Assembly: GCA_026389895.1 (NCBI GenBank)
Contig: JAPLGZ010000172.1
Span: 1 to 38,222, forward strand
Origin: Chloroflexota bacterium
GTDB lineage: Bacteria > Chloroflexota > Anaerolineae > Caldilineales > Caldilineaceae
DNA length: 38,222 nucleotides
Direction of reading: 5' to 3'
The position numbers and the translations under genes are program-made. Below the pieces are notes generated by a model that was not told the DNA's origin, did no database searches, and was given only the letters and a program-made list of their open reading frames with translations. This document shows, piece after piece, positions 1-8,353 of the stretch. Position 1 is the first letter of the stretch; the number at the start of each line of letters is the position of its first letter.

Positions 1-806
1 CAATCCCCTGCATCGTTCTTTGCGATGATCTCTGCTGTATCACCAGCCTGGAGGGCACCGACAAGAGAGTAGGCAGTATCAGGTCCATTCCGTACATTGA
101 CCACTTGGCTAGCTTTTGCCGTCAACTTGGTCGATAGTGCGTCGGCCACAGCCGTGGGTGTAAGGATTACGGTGTTCGATAACACTGATGTCGTTAACAC
201 CTGAGCCGTTGTTGTCTGATTAGTAGCATTCACTGTTGCAGTCAAAACCACGGACGCAGGAATAATCGTCTGTGTGACAGCGCTAGATTCTGCTGGTTGC
301 ACTTTCGGCTGCTGGACGGCAACAGTCGGGGCGGGCGCAACAACTTGTTGGTTGGAGTTTGCCACAACATTAGGTGCATTTTTGAGTAAATTGTGCTGGA
401 GTGCAAATTGGGCAATTGGTTCTGATTGCAGATCCATGTCAGTAGCCAGATGAGCAAGCGCCATCATCAAAGCTTGATCATTGTTTTCTGAGAGTACTGT
501 TTCTGCAACGTAGACCAGCCACTGACCAGGATTAGCCACAGGAAGGGCATTAATCTGCGTACGCGCCTGCTCCAGGTTACCATTTGCCTGGTATTCTTGT
601 GCGATCCGTTGGGTGTCGATTCGCAACTGTTCTTGATCTTGGCTAGGCTTTTCTGGCCCACAAGCAGCCAACAACAAGGCAAAAACCAATGTCCAGCCTA
701 GCAGCATAAGGCTAAGTGAACTGGGTCTCGTGCTAGTGTAGGCGTTGGAGAAGGGGGAATAAGTGGAAGTACAGCCAGAATCAATCGGGTTATTGGAAAT
801 AGCCAT
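1..806 (-). CDS. Putative SH3b-domain lipoprotein, 3' end outside window
   Basis: An open frame reads leftward from ATG at 806 to the window edge (268 codons, no stop), so the C-terminus is missing. A hydrophobic segment (about residues 31-47) ends in the lipobox LLAAC, with Cys49 as the predicted lipidated residue; the protein is probably exported and anchored outside the cytoplasmic membrane. Residues about 55-140 are helical and Gln/Ala-rich. A Thr/Val/Gln-rich linker follows, then the start of a bacterial SH3 (SH3b) repeat, with the motif VVNVRNGPDT and a later LQAGD turn, typical of cell-wall or ligand-binding modules. Met34 is an alternative start, but it would leave no basic n-region before the signal; Arg27 supports the longer form. 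Substrate unknown. Class assignment is firm, function is not. Confidence 0.75.
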   Translation of the reverse strand, partial: MAISNNPIDSGCTSTYSPFSNAYTSTRPSSLSLMLLGWTLVFALLLAACGPEKPSQDQEQLRIDTQRIAQEYQANGNLEQARTQINALPVANPGQWLVYVAETVLSENNDQALMMALAHLATDMDLQSEPIAQFALQHNLLKNAPNVVANSNQQVVAPAPTVAVQQPKVQPAESSAVTQTIIPASVVLTATVNATNQTTTAQVLTTSVLSNTVILTPTAVADALSTKLTAKASQVVNVRNGPDTAYSLVGALQAGDTAEIIAKNDAGD

Positions 807-1359
807 TTGGATGATTAAACAGTTTTGCGCTAACAGAACAAGCATTATGAATTTGGTTAGACAGCGTCATTTTACTCAGCCACCCCGATGAATCACGAAA
901 ATAATTCATCCAAATGATAACGCCCGACAGACCAATTGATGCTGCTTGTATTCGAGTAAACGTTGATGATGAACAGAATTCACAAAACCACACATCATTT
1001 ACGACACTGTATTATTATATCGTAAACTATAGCTTCTAAATTTACAGAAGCAAATTTGTGTTCTTATAACGTCTACAAGCTAGCTTTGGGTCCATAACCC
1101 ATTGCATAAAATTTGTCAGTAAAGCTTTCCCACTTGTGTAAGACAGTTAGAATAATACAACTTTATAAATCTGCTGTTGTATTACTGGCTTACTGAGGAT
1201 AATCACTGTACCGACAAACTGCAAAACTATTTATAATTCCTTTATAGATTTCTCTTACTGTAAGCATCTGCCGAGATTTGTCTGATGTGAAGTCACACCA
1301 GACAAATGCTGGTAGTAAGTTTAGCAGGCTTACGACCAGTGGCAAAAATCAAAAAGAGT
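807..1359. other. AT-rich non-coding stretch downstream of tRNA-Leu
   Basis: No convincing gene. The stretch is markedly AT-rich. It holds a 9-bp-stem hairpin (TAATACAAC at 1153-1161 with its complement at 1176-1184), a TATAAT-like hexamer on the minus strand (1014-1019), and a hairpin GCTTCT/AGAAGC around 1032-1051. It also has a 15-mer, TTCTAAATTTACAGA (1034-1048), repeated exactly at 1594-1608 on the other side of the tRNA. The purpose of these is unknown. Confidence 0.5.
1277..1306. promoter_or_regulatory. Palindrome: possible operator or tRNA 3' hairpin
   Basis: A 12-bp-arm inverted repeat (TTTGTCTG and TGTG, one mismatch between them, 4-nt loop) centred on TGTGA-AG-TCACA. The core resembles a CRP/FNR-family half-site pair. 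It also lies about 54 nt beyond the 3' end of the minus-strand tRNA-Leu and could act as a processing or termination hairpin, although no T-run follows it on that strand. No flanking protein gene starts close enough to make the operator reading strong. Confidence 0.3.
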
Positions 1360-1440
<81 letters not shown>

Positions 1441-1852
1441 CTATTAATGGCACTATCTACTACAAACTTCAGCTCTGTCGTAATAGGCGAACAAAACTTT
1501 TTAGCGACAGCTGCGTAACCAAACGTTACAAGCACCAGTATACAGACTGAATGCTAAATCGTCAAATGTGCTGATGTGCTTTAAACAAAACGATTCTAAA
1601 TTTACAGATCAATTTCTCCGCCTAATGGTCTCAAATCTTCCAATGACTTTGCCATATAACAGATAAAGACGGTAATATACATAGGCAGCAATTCTAGACG
1701 CTCAATAACAGAGCATTGAACCCGAATAAATAGTGCTCGCATGGGGTAAGACTCTTTATACCGTCTACAATTATACTGTCTACAAGGGTTTAAAGTGCAG
1801 TTACAGTAACTTAATTCTATGGCATTAATTTTCTCATTGATTTCTATACGCA
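1441..1852. other. Non-coding leader between tRNA and sigma gene
   Basis: AT-rich sequence without a credible gene. It contains the second copy of the 15-mer TTCTAAATTTACAGA (1594-1608) and must contain the promoters of the tRNA (minus) and the sigma factor (plus). No clear -35/-10 pair or Shine-Dalgarno sequence could be picked for the sigma factor gene. Confidence 0.4.
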
Positions 1853-2443
1853 ATGGACGAACAAAGCATTATTGCTCGGGCGCTAGAAGGCGAAGTCAAT
1901 GCCTTTAATCAGCTAGTGCTTACATATCAGAACCTGGCCTACAGTATTGCCTATCGTGTGCTGCAGGATGAAAGCGCGTCTGCCGATGCTGTTCAGGATA
2001 GTTTTATCAAAGCGTATCGCGCATTAGGCACTTTCCAGGGCAACAATTTTAAGAGTTGGCTCACCCGGATTGTGGTTAATACATGCTACGACATGCTACG
2101 CGCAAAACGACGGCGGGCGACAGATAGCTTGGACGATTTGCCCGCCGAGGCGGAGTATACGCCCTATCTAATCGATCATGCGGAAGGACCAGAAGCGCAT
2201 GCAGAACGCATGGAATTGAATGCATTAATTGAAATTGGGATTCGTGCCTTGCCACCCGAGCAACGAACAGTACTGGTGCTTTGCGACATTCACGGTTATG
2301 CCTATGAAGAAATTGCGGAAATTACAGGGCAGCCGATTGGCACGGTAAAATCGCGCATCAGTCGGGCGCGCACCCGGGTGCGCGATTTTTTGTTACAAAA
2401 TCCGGAACTATTGCCAGCCACTTTCCGTCCTTATAAAGAGTAG
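1853..2443 (+). CDS. ECF-type RNA polymerase sigma factor
   Basis: A 196-residue sigma-70-family protein of extracytoplasmic-function type, which directs RNA polymerase to a stress or signal regulon. Region 2 spans about residues 10-88 (AFNQLVLTYQNLAYSIAYR, then DAVQDSFIKAYRALGTF and FKSWLTRIVVNTCYDMLR) and is followed by a basic stretch. Region 4 spans about 135-182, with LPPEQRTVLVL and the helix-turn-helix YEEIAEITGQPIGTVKSRISRAR. The 45-residue acidic linker and length fit the family. The ATG start has no visible Shine-Dalgarno sequence. The next gene encodes a membrane protein in the usual anti-sigma position, 136 nt downstream, so the sigma factor is probably held inactive at the membrane. 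Confidence 0.93.
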   Translation: MDEQSIIARALEGEVNAFNQLVLTYQNLAYSIAYRVLQDESASADAVQDSFIKAYRALGTFQGNNFKSWLTRIVVNTCYDMLRAKRRRATDSLDDLPAEAEYTPYLIDHAEGPEAHAERMELNALIEIGIRALPPEQRTVLVLCDIHGYAYEEIAEITGQPIGTVKSRISRARTRVRDFLLQNPELLPATFRPYKE

Positions 2444-2579
2444 TCTGTCCAAGCGCCAGCCGAACAGGCCCCTATCTGATTATTTCGGCCCCGAAGTATT
2501 AGTGGGCATTATTATTGGGGAAATGATTTTTGATAGTCTCCAATTGCAAAACGGATCGAGCCATTCATAGAAGATTATC

Positions 2580-3851
2580 ATGACATCATCGCGTTATCCA
2601 CAAATTACCGATGAACTTTTATCGGCCTATATTGACGATGCCATCACGAAGGAAGAGAAAGCCATCATTGAGACGGCGATGATTGATGAACCAGCAATTG
2701 CTTGGCGCTTGGAAACATTGCGCTATACAATTACGCTACTGAATTCATTACCAGCCGTCACGTTACCACGCTCTTTTGCGATCTCCGAACTCCAAGCGAC
2801 GAGCCACATTGGCGCCCAAACCGGTGCGCGAGCTGGCCGGGCAACGGTTGTTGCCCAAGCACCAGCGTGGCGCATCCAGGCGGGCTTGCATAATTTGGGA
2901 GAAAGTTGGCGGAATTTCTGGCAGATTGGCAACCTATTCTTACGGAATGCGGCGGCAGTCAGTCTGGCCATTTTTCTGGTTTTAGTGGTTAGCAATGAAT
3001 TTGTCGCGACGGCCGGTTTGCCTAACACACAGGTAATGCGCCAAAGTTCATCGGCGGTTACGGCCGTAGCCAGCAACGCTCAGAGTGGCGAGGTACAAAA
3101 AATCCAGTCAACAGCCATCGCCCAGGCGCCTACGACAGACCCAAGACCACTGGCCGCAACCGCCATAGCCAGCCAGCCAGAATCAGCCCGTATACAAGCG
3201 ACATCAGCAAGCGCAGCCGTTGGCCCGCTTGATTCACAAGCCACAAATTCGTCGGCGGCAGCAGAGGCGCCAGGGATGGGTGGCGCATCACGGCCCCAGG
3301 CCGACGCTGTCCAAGCAAGCAATGCGAATAGCCAAGAAGCTCTCGGGAAGTCAACTAGTCAGCCTGGCCCAGACAATCAGCCATTCGGCGAGGATGATTT
3401 TGCGCCATCGCCACCCACGGTGAACGGACCTGCGTCCCCACCAAATGCTGCGCCAGGCATGCAAATTGTAACGCCCAAAACAGCAGCAAGCGGCTTTCAA
3501 TCAGCGACAAATTCACCTCTGATGGAACAACAAGCAGCTTCACTAGCCACAGTCGCGCGGACCGAGTCTGTCACGCCCACACCGACTATCACAAATACGG
3601 TCACGGTCATGGCGTATAATGCCCAAAGCCAGGCTACCGTGGAGGCTACCCGTGTCGCGCCAACGCTCGTGACAAATAACCAAGCAGCAGGTGTACCGAG
3701 CGCCACTGCCCCGCAGGTGAATGGCGCGCGACGGCAGTGGTCATGGCTGTCACTCGCACAGCTGATGAGTGCATTTATGACAGTAATTTTAGGTGTGCTC
3801 TGGTGGCGTAGTGGTGACCCACATTACCGGATGAATCGTCAGCAAAGATAA
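2580..3851 (+). CDS. Putative membrane-anchored anti-sigma factor
   Basis: A 423-residue protein next to the ECF sigma gene. Residues 1-70 form a small acidic helical domain (ITDELLSAYIDDAITKEEK, then ETAMIDEPAIAWRLETLR) like the N-terminus of anti-sigma factors, but without the HxxxCxxC zinc-binding motif. A transmembrane segment lies at about 123-140. Residues about 141-386 are low-complexity Ala/Ser/Thr/Pro/Gln, probably extracytoplasmic and disordered. A second hydrophobic segment is at about 387-409, followed by a short basic tail. With two membrane passes both ends would be cytoplasmic and the linker would form a long external loop. The anti-sigma role rests on position and N-terminal resemblance; no catalytic domain was recognised. 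Confidence 0.7.
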   Translation: MTSSRYPQITDELLSAYIDDAITKEEKAIIETAMIDEPAIAWRLETLRYTITLLNSLPAVTLPRSFAISELQATSHIGAQTGARAGRATVVAQAPAWRIQAGLHNLGESWRNFWQIGNLFLRNAAAVSLAIFLVLVVSNEFVATAGLPNTQVMRQSSSAVTAVASNAQSGEVQKIQSTAIAQAPTTDPRPLAATAIASQPESARIQATSASAAVGPLDSQATNSSAAAEAPGMGGASRPQADAVQASNANSQEALGKSTSQPGPDNQPFGEDDFAPSPPTVNGPASPPNAAPGMQIVTPKTAASGFQSATNSPLMEQQAASLATVARTESVTPTPTITNTVTVMAYNAQSQATVEATRVAPTLVTNNQAAGVPSATAPQVNGARRQWSWLSLAQLMSAFMTVILGVLWWRSGDPHYRMNRQQR

Positions 3852-3892
3852 CATTATTCCACCAAAGCGCTTTGAACGAGAAGAGTACGACA

Positions 3893-4720
3893 ATGCCTGA
3901 ATTACCAGAAGTTGAAACCTATGTCCGTGAACTAGAGCCAATTTTATATGGGCGCACCGTTACAGGCGTGCGCGTGCGCTGGGCGCGCACCATTGCAGAG
4001 CCCGACGCCACGACGTTTGCCGAGCGAATGATTGGGCAGCGGTTTACCAGCTTTAAGCGACGCGGTAAATATATGCTGTTGGGCTTGGAGAGTGGCGATA
4101 CATTGATCGTGCATCTGCGCATGACAGGCCATCTGTTTATTCAAGATGCCAACGTCGAGCCAGACAAACATACCCATGTGATCTTTGATTTAGATGACAA
4201 TCGCCGCCTACACTATCAGGACTCACGCAAATTTGGCCGTATGTGGTTGGTCGCTGACCCAGAACAGGTTCTGCACAAGCTAGGACCAGAACCGCTGAGC
4301 GAACAATTTGGCATACAGGATTTTGCAGACAGGTTGCGCAAACGCAATGTCAGCATCAAAACATTGTTGCTGGATCAAACCATTGTAGCGGGGATTGGTA
4401 ATATCTACGCCGATGAAGCACTTTTTGCCGCTAGGTTGCATCCAAGACGGACGGGAGGCAATTTAACGCTGCCTGAAATTGAGTGTTTACATACGGCCAT
4501 TCGCACGATCTTACAAAATGCAATTCTACTCAATGGGAGCAGTTTGGGGACGAGTAAGGTGCAAAACTATTTGCGACCAAGCGGTGAACCTGGCGGTTTT
4601 CAGGACCAACACAATGTCTATCAACGCACCGGCCAACTCTGTCTCCAGTGTGGCGAGCTTATTGAACGGATTGTCTTGGGACAACGAAGTACACACTTTT
4701 GTGCAACGTGTCAAAAGTAG
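3893..4720 (+). CDS. mutM: Formamidopyrimidine-DNA glycosylase (Fpg/MutM)
   Basis: A 275-residue bifunctional glycosylase/AP lyase that removes 8-oxoguanine and formamidopyrimidines from DNA. It starts MPELPEVE: Pro2 is the Schiff-base nucleophile and Glu3 the catalytic acid, so the ATG at 3893 is chosen over an in-frame TTG at 3872 that would bury the proline. Lys59 in RRGKYML is the conserved active-site lysine. The helix-two-turn-helix region includes DQTIVAGIGNIYADEALF. The C-terminus ends in a C-x2-C-x16-C-x2-C zinc finger (CLQC...CATC). Length matches the family. It follows the sigma/anti-sigma pair by about 40 nt and may be cotranscribed with it. A strong terminator overlaps its stop codon. 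Confidence 0.97.
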   Translation: MPELPEVETYVRELEPILYGRTVTGVRVRWARTIAEPDATTFAERMIGQRFTSFKRRGKYMLLGLESGDTLIVHLRMTGHLFIQDANVEPDKHTHVIFDLDDNRRLHYQDSRKFGRMWLVADPEQVLHKLGPEPLSEQFGIQDFADRLRKRNVSIKTLLLDQTIVAGIGNIYADEALFAARLHPRRTGGNLTLPEIECLHTAIRTILQNAILLNGSSLGTSKVQNYLRPSGEPGGFQDQHNVYQRTGQLCLQCGELIERIVLGQRSTHFCATCQK

Positions 4721-4748
4721 GGGATCGGCATGCCGATCCCCTATTTTT
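4720..4748. terminator. Bidirectional Rho-independent terminator after mutM
   Basis: A perfect 22-nt palindrome (GGGGATCGGCA and its complement, 4720-4741) is followed by TATTTTT. The stem begins at the last base of the mutM stop codon. Read leftward it is preceded by A-rich sequence, giving a usable T-rich tail for the convergent gene ending at 4793. Confidence 0.88.
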
Positions 4749-4792
4749 GATTCGTATGACATGAGGCAGATTCAGCCGACGTGCGGTAGAAC

Positions 4793-5008
4793 CTACCCCT
4801 GCAATTTCTTCGTTTCAGAAAATTCGCGCCGCAGTTCGGCCTCGCGTTCTGCGGCGGCCTGTTTGCCGTCTTCGATGGCTTGATCCCAGCGCGAACGATA
4901 TTGTTCATTGGCTGGTGTGTCACGGGCCGGGCCAAAGAGATAGTTGATGACAATACCAACGGCGGTCCCCAACGCCACTCCGATCACGAGATTGGAAACT
5001 TTACCCAT
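4793..5008 (-). CDS. Small YtxH-like membrane protein
   Basis: A 71-residue protein with one N-terminal transmembrane helix (VSNLVIGVALGTAVGIVINYLF, roughly residues 4-25, glycine-rich) and a charged, Ala/Glu/Arg-rich helical tail likely to form an amphipathic or coiled-coil helix. This is the layout of YtxH/gas-vesicle-GvpP-like small stress proteins. Start chosen at the ATG with Shine-Dalgarno AAGGAAG about 9 nt upstream. It is the last gene before the shared terminator and lies 48 nt after the MerR-like gene on the same strand. Function not known. Confidence 0.7.
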   Translation of the reverse strand: MGKVSNLVIGVALGTAVGIVINYLFGPARDTPANEQYRSRWDQAIEDGKQAAAEREAELRREFSETKKLQG

Positions 5009-5056
5009 CTGCTTGCTTCCTTTTCCACTAAAGATGATTCATATGCTTGAACGGCA

Positions 5057-5707
5057 TCAGCTAAACCAACCGCGCCGTTTTTGCCGTTGGATTTGAACAA
5101 GTTGTAGCACCTGTTGTTGCAAGGCACCCACGGTATTTTCTAAGGCCCGCATGCGACCTTCCATGCGTTCCTTGCGCGTCTCTTCTCGGCGTTGGTATTC
5201 AGCCTGGGTGCGCTCCATTTCTAGCATGCGATCGCGCAATTTGCGATTTTCGTCCTTCAGATTAAAATTGTCTTGGACAACAACGCCAACAATCTCACGC
5301 ATAGTCGATTGACTGTTGAGCACGGTTTGTTGGCTATTCGCAATGGTGCTCAACAGATCGCTGACAACGTGAGGTAATAAGGCCGAGGCCTCTTCACGTA
5401 ACAGGTGGCGTTGCTGGGGTGTCAGCGTAACGGTTTCGGCCTTGGTGATTTCGAGGCGCTTGGGAGTTAACTGCTCGCTAACGGCTTGATCGTCGTAACC
5501 AGATTCCAATAATTTCTGGACGGTGATCAGCGCAGCAACGTCAATGCTGCTGTAACGCGGCTCATCTATCGTCACATCTGTGACCAGAAATTGGCCAAAG
5601 CGCTGATTCCATTGCCGCAATGTTTCCGGCGTAATTTGTAGATGGTTGGCCACTTCGGCAAAAGTAAAGGCAGATTCGGTTACGCGAGCAGAGGAGCGGT
5701 CATTCAT
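5057..5707 (-). CDS. MerR-type HTH protein with C-terminal coiled coil
   Basis: 216 residues. Positions about 14-80 read as a MerR-like winged helix (FAEVANHLQITPETLRQWNQRF, then YSSIDVAALITVQKLLESG), a DNA-binding fold. Residues about 95-205 are predicted helical, with a long heptad-rich coiled coil (DENRKLRDRMLEMERTQAEY onward) ending in the basic-aromatic tail RQKRRGWFS. There is no cysteine-containing effector domain of metal-sensing MerR proteins, so it is more like the MerR/coiled-coil proteins of plasmid-partition or cell-structure type. It lies between the YtxH-like and DUF1232 genes on the same strand and may regulate them; that is inference from position. Confidence 0.7.
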   Translation of the reverse strand: MNDRSSARVTESAFTFAEVANHLQITPETLRQWNQRFGQFLVTDVTIDEPRYSSIDVAALITVQKLLESGYDDQAVSEQLTPKRLEITKAETVTLTPQQRHLLREEASALLPHVVSDLLSTIANSQQTVLNSQSTMREIVGVVVQDNFNLKDENRKLRDRMLEMERTQAEYQRREETRKERMEGRMRALENTVGALQQQVLQLVQIQRQKRRGWFS

Positions 5708-5851
5708 AATCGGCCATTATGCATAGTGTCAATTAGGCACAGTGAATGCATACATTTTGAATGGGAACAGATGAGGAATGGCTAACCGTTGCCAGGAAGT
5801 ATCATCGAAATGAGTACTGACTTTGACCATTAGCCATTCACAATAAATCAT

Positions 5852-6202
5852 TTATTTGTCATCAACAACCCGCCAACTGGTGTCGATCGTGTTATCATCA
5901 TCTTGTCGCGGCTTTGGATCGGTAGCTCGGGCATCACCTTGTGCGCTACGGACGGCATCGGATGGGGCCAATTGCAGAAAAAGCCGCAAAGCGACAAAAA
6001 GTACAGCCACATCGTCAAAGGGACCCGGCAGCAAGTCCAACGGTGAGATCAGATAGACCATGGCGGCAATTGGCAAAAACAACTTGAGCAAGCCTGGGAC
6101 ACGTGGGTCTTGCAACAGTCGCCAAGCCGTTGTCACATCGTGGAACAAACTAGTTAAATTCCAACCGCCAGAGGGCGAACGATAGTTTTGGTTATTACTC
6201 AT
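5852..6202 (-). CDS. DUF1232 (YkvA-like) membrane protein
   Basis: A 116-residue protein with the DUF1232 signature: a hydrophobic segment carrying YLISPLDLLPGPFDDVAVL (about residues 51-69) followed by a second hydrophobic helix. The family are small two-helix inner-membrane proteins of unknown biochemical role. The C-terminal 35 residues are polar, acidic and probably disordered. The start ATG has AAAGGAAAA upstream. A good minus-strand promoter lies at 6238-6266, giving a leader of about 30 nt. Confidence 0.85.
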   Translation of the reverse strand: MSNNQNYRSPSGGWNLTSLFHDVTTAWRLLQDPRVPGLLKLFLPIAAMVYLISPLDLLPGPFDDVAVLFVALRLFLQLAPSDAVRSAQGDARATDPKPRQDDDNTIDTSWRVVDDK

Positions 6203-6237
6203 TGATAAATTTTCCTTTCGTGTTAGACACGCTATCT

Positions 6238-6266
6238 AGTATAACGAATTTTTGACCGGCTGACAA
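6238..6266 (-). promoter_or_regulatory. Sigma-70-type promoter of the DUF1232 gene
   Basis: On the minus strand, TTGTCA (complement of 6261-6266) and TATACT (complement of 6238-6243) are separated by exactly 17 nt. Predicted transcription starts near 6231, about 30 nt before the start codon at 6202. Confidence 0.7.
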
Positions 6267-6283
6267 CAATCCTTTTGCCGTAT

Positions 6284-6312
6284 TTTTCAAGATAACTTTA
6301 ATCCTTTATACT
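6284..6312 (+). promoter_or_regulatory. Candidate promoter, near-leaderless
   Basis: TTTTCA (6284-6289), a 17-nt spacer, then TATACT (6307-6312). The predicted start point (about 6319) is only a few bases before the ATG at 6324, which has no Shine-Dalgarno sequence. This fits a leaderless or very short-leader transcript. Confidence 0.45.
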
Positions 6313-6323
6313 TTCCTACAATT

Positions 6324-7856
6324 ATGCCCACAACTTCGCAAATGTTGGCCGAGTATCCAGATATTTTGTTGCAAGTGTTAGCCGAGTTGCGCGGCGCCTT
6401 TCTTGATGGCGCCGACACACATGAACAGGCTGTTGACCTGTTGGCTGCCCAGATCACCGATCCCACCTCGGTGCAATTTGCCTACCAGGAAGTCATCGAT
6501 ATGGCCGATCCAGCCAAAGGCGCTATCGAAACTTTGCTTAAAGAGGGCGGCGAAATGGTGGAAGCCCAATTTAGCCGAGAATTTGGCAGTATTCGCCAGA
6601 TGGGACCCGCTAAGTTGGAGCGGGAATCCCCTTGGCTCTATCCAGAAAGCGTCTCCGAACTGCTCTACTATTATGGATTGGTTGGGCGCGGCTTCAAAGG
6701 CGCAGGCAAAAATGCACATACCATTATTTATTTGCCCAACGACGTGACGCCTTGGTTGCCCCATCCGCAAAACCCCGTATTGGCCAGTGGTTTACCTATT
6801 CAGCCAGTGCCGCCCCCATCCGCTGCCCGCACGCTGCCAGCGGATGATAGTTTTTTGGAAGATATGGGCACGTTCCTCGGCTTTCTGCACGCCGATCAGT
6901 TGCGTCTGACTGCCAAAGGCCCCAATCCAGAAGACATTGATCGTTTTGTGCAACGTTTACAGATTCCTTTTAGCGGCGATGAGCCGGAATTGAACACACG
7001 CCTGGCCCTTTTACTGCACCTGGCCAATCGCCTTGGTTGGTTGCGCCGCGGCGACAATGATCTTGTACAGTTAACAGGCAACCGAGTGCGGCTCTTCCTC
7101 GATAAGACAAGGGCCGAACAACGTTTTGCCCTCTGGGAAGCCTGGCGCAACTCGCCCGATTGGAATGACCTTTGTCATACACCAGGTCTCGAATGCACCA
7201 ATACCAATAATTGGAAAAATGACCCCCGCCAGACTCGTGAAACCTTACTGGGCATCTTTGCCAAATTGCAACCAGGGGCCTGGTATAGCCGGTACGATAT
7301 TCTACGCACTATCAAAACGACGGAACCAGATTTCCAACGCCCCACCGGCGACTACGACAGTTGGTATATTCGTAGCACAACTACGCAGGAATTCTTGAAA
7401 GGTTTCGAACATTGGGATCAAGTGGAAGGGGCATTGATTCGTTTTCTGATCAGTGGACCACTGCACTGGTTGTCGGCTCAGGATCTGGCCGAACCTTCGG
7501 CGGGTGACGATCTATTGGTCTCACTGAGCCACTGGGGCGCTATCTGGTTGGGTCATGATGTGCCGCAGCCGCATGAACAATTGCGCCGCACGATTACGGT
7601 GGGCGAAGATTTTACGTTGACGCTTTTGCCAGGGGCATCGCTAGCCGATCGTTTTCGCGTTGAACGATTTGCCCAATGGCAGGCGAGCTATCCGAACTAT
7701 ATCTACCAGATTAGCCAGCGCAGCCTTAAACGAGCAACGGAAGGCAGCATCACCCCGCAACAAATTTTAAGTTTTCTACGCGAACGCAGCCCAGAGATCC
7801 CTGCGAAAGTACTTACAGCCCTAGAACGGCTTAGCAACCCTGAACGGGCTAAGTAG
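6324..7856 (+). CDS. Helicase_C_3/XPB-N-like domain protein, orphan
   Basis: A 510-residue cytoplasmic protein. Residues about 1-130 are helical. The C-terminal part (about 430-505) matches the Helicase_C_3 pattern: a beta-rich TVGEDFTLTLLPGASL, then a helix RFRVERFAQWQAS, a YxISQRSLKRATEGSI strand-helix and an ILSFLRERSPEIPAKVLTALERL end. In actinobacteria and Chloroflexota this domain occurs in helicase-associated proteins related to the N-terminal part of XPB/Ssl2. There is no Walker A or DEAD box here, so this is not itself a helicase; a role as partner or DNA-binding module is inference. The ATG at 6324 is preceded by a TATACT box and no ribosome-binding site. Confidence 0.6.
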   Translation: MPTTSQMLAEYPDILLQVLAELRGAFLDGADTHEQAVDLLAAQITDPTSVQFAYQEVIDMADPAKGAIETLLKEGGEMVEAQFSREFGSIRQMGPAKLERESPWLYPESVSELLYYYGLVGRGFKGAGKNAHTIIYLPNDVTPWLPHPQNPVLASGLPIQPVPPPSAARTLPADDSFLEDMGTFLGFLHADQLRLTAKGPNPEDIDRFVQRLQIPFSGDEPELNTRLALLLHLANRLGWLRRGDNDLVQLTGNRVRLFLDKTRAEQRFALWEAWRNSPDWNDLCHTPGLECTNTNNWKNDPRQTRETLLGIFAKLQPGAWYSRYDILRTIKTTEPDFQRPTGDYDSWYIRSTTTQEFLKGFEHWDQVEGALIRFLISGPLHWLSAQDLAEPSAGDDLLVSLSHWGAIWLGHDVPQPHEQLRRTITVGEDFTLTLLPGASLADRFRVERFAQWQASYPNYIYQISQRSLKRATEGSITPQQILSFLRERSPEIPAKVLTALERLSNPERAK

Positions 7857-7873
7857 CCAAGGCTATTTAGCCC
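7846..7873 (+). terminator. Terminator hairpin overlapping the stop codon
   Basis: GGGCTAA (7846-7852) pairs with TTAGCCC (7867-7873), and inside it TAGCC pairs with GGCTA. The stop codon TAG (7854-7856) lies inside the stem. The tail (AGATTTCC) is only weakly T-rich, so termination may be partial or Rho-assisted. Confidence 0.55.
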
Positions 7874-8353
7874 AGATTTCCTAGTCTAGCGGGCCAATGT
7901 GGGAAATTGTTACCTATTTGCTACTTGTAGGGAAAGATCTTCGTCGCTTCCTTGTCTATTCTATAGGCAAGATGATCGTTAGGTCTGTTAATGCTTTAAA
8001 ATGATTGCTCCAGATGTAGATACAAGGCTATGGCGCACCCCTATATCTAGCTAAAACAGACCTAAATTCATTACAACGCTTTTAATGCGTTTGACCATTT
8101 ATTTGTTGTATGTTACAGTATTTACTGAACTGCCGCAACGTTTGTTATTACACTTACCACCGTCGGTAGGTTACGTCATTCTCCATTCGTAAGAAAACAG
8201 TAAAATACTCCAGTTAGCGTATCCGGCTCTAACTTACTGAGTTTATCTCAGGTCTGCGGTCCACCTTACCATTTTTTATGGTACTACACATAGAACCCCA
8301 GATTTGTCACAAAACTCAGTCAGAACAGATCCATTTATAATTGTTATAGCTTT
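7874..8353. other. Non-coding region upstream of the ABC transporter genes
   Basis: About 480 nt without a credible gene. The only clear structure is a small hairpin, TACCAT/ATGGTA with a T5 loop, at 8267-8283. No known riboswitch consensus was recognised and no confident -35/-10 pair was found. Confidence 0.4.

Noticed and set aside
242-682. Two minus-strand open frames of 71 codons each
   Set aside because: They are out of frame with the edge-spanning SH3b lipoprotein, which has a lipobox and domain signature.
790-993. 67-codon minus-strand open frame upstream of the lipoprotein
   Set aside because: No domain, no Shine-Dalgarno, unusual composition; overlaps the lipoprotein start.
1602-1853. 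83-codon minus-strand open frame
   Set aside because: AT-rich, Cys/Tyr/Ile-rich composition unlike neighbours, no family features, and it occupies the space needed for the sigma-factor promoter.
4479-4883. 134-codon plus-strand frame across the mutM end
   Set aside because: Overlaps mutM in another frame and reads through a perfect terminator.
7874-8353. Possible riboswitch upstream of the ABC genes
   Set aside because: Only one small hairpin found; no conserved riboswitch core or expression-platform terminator.
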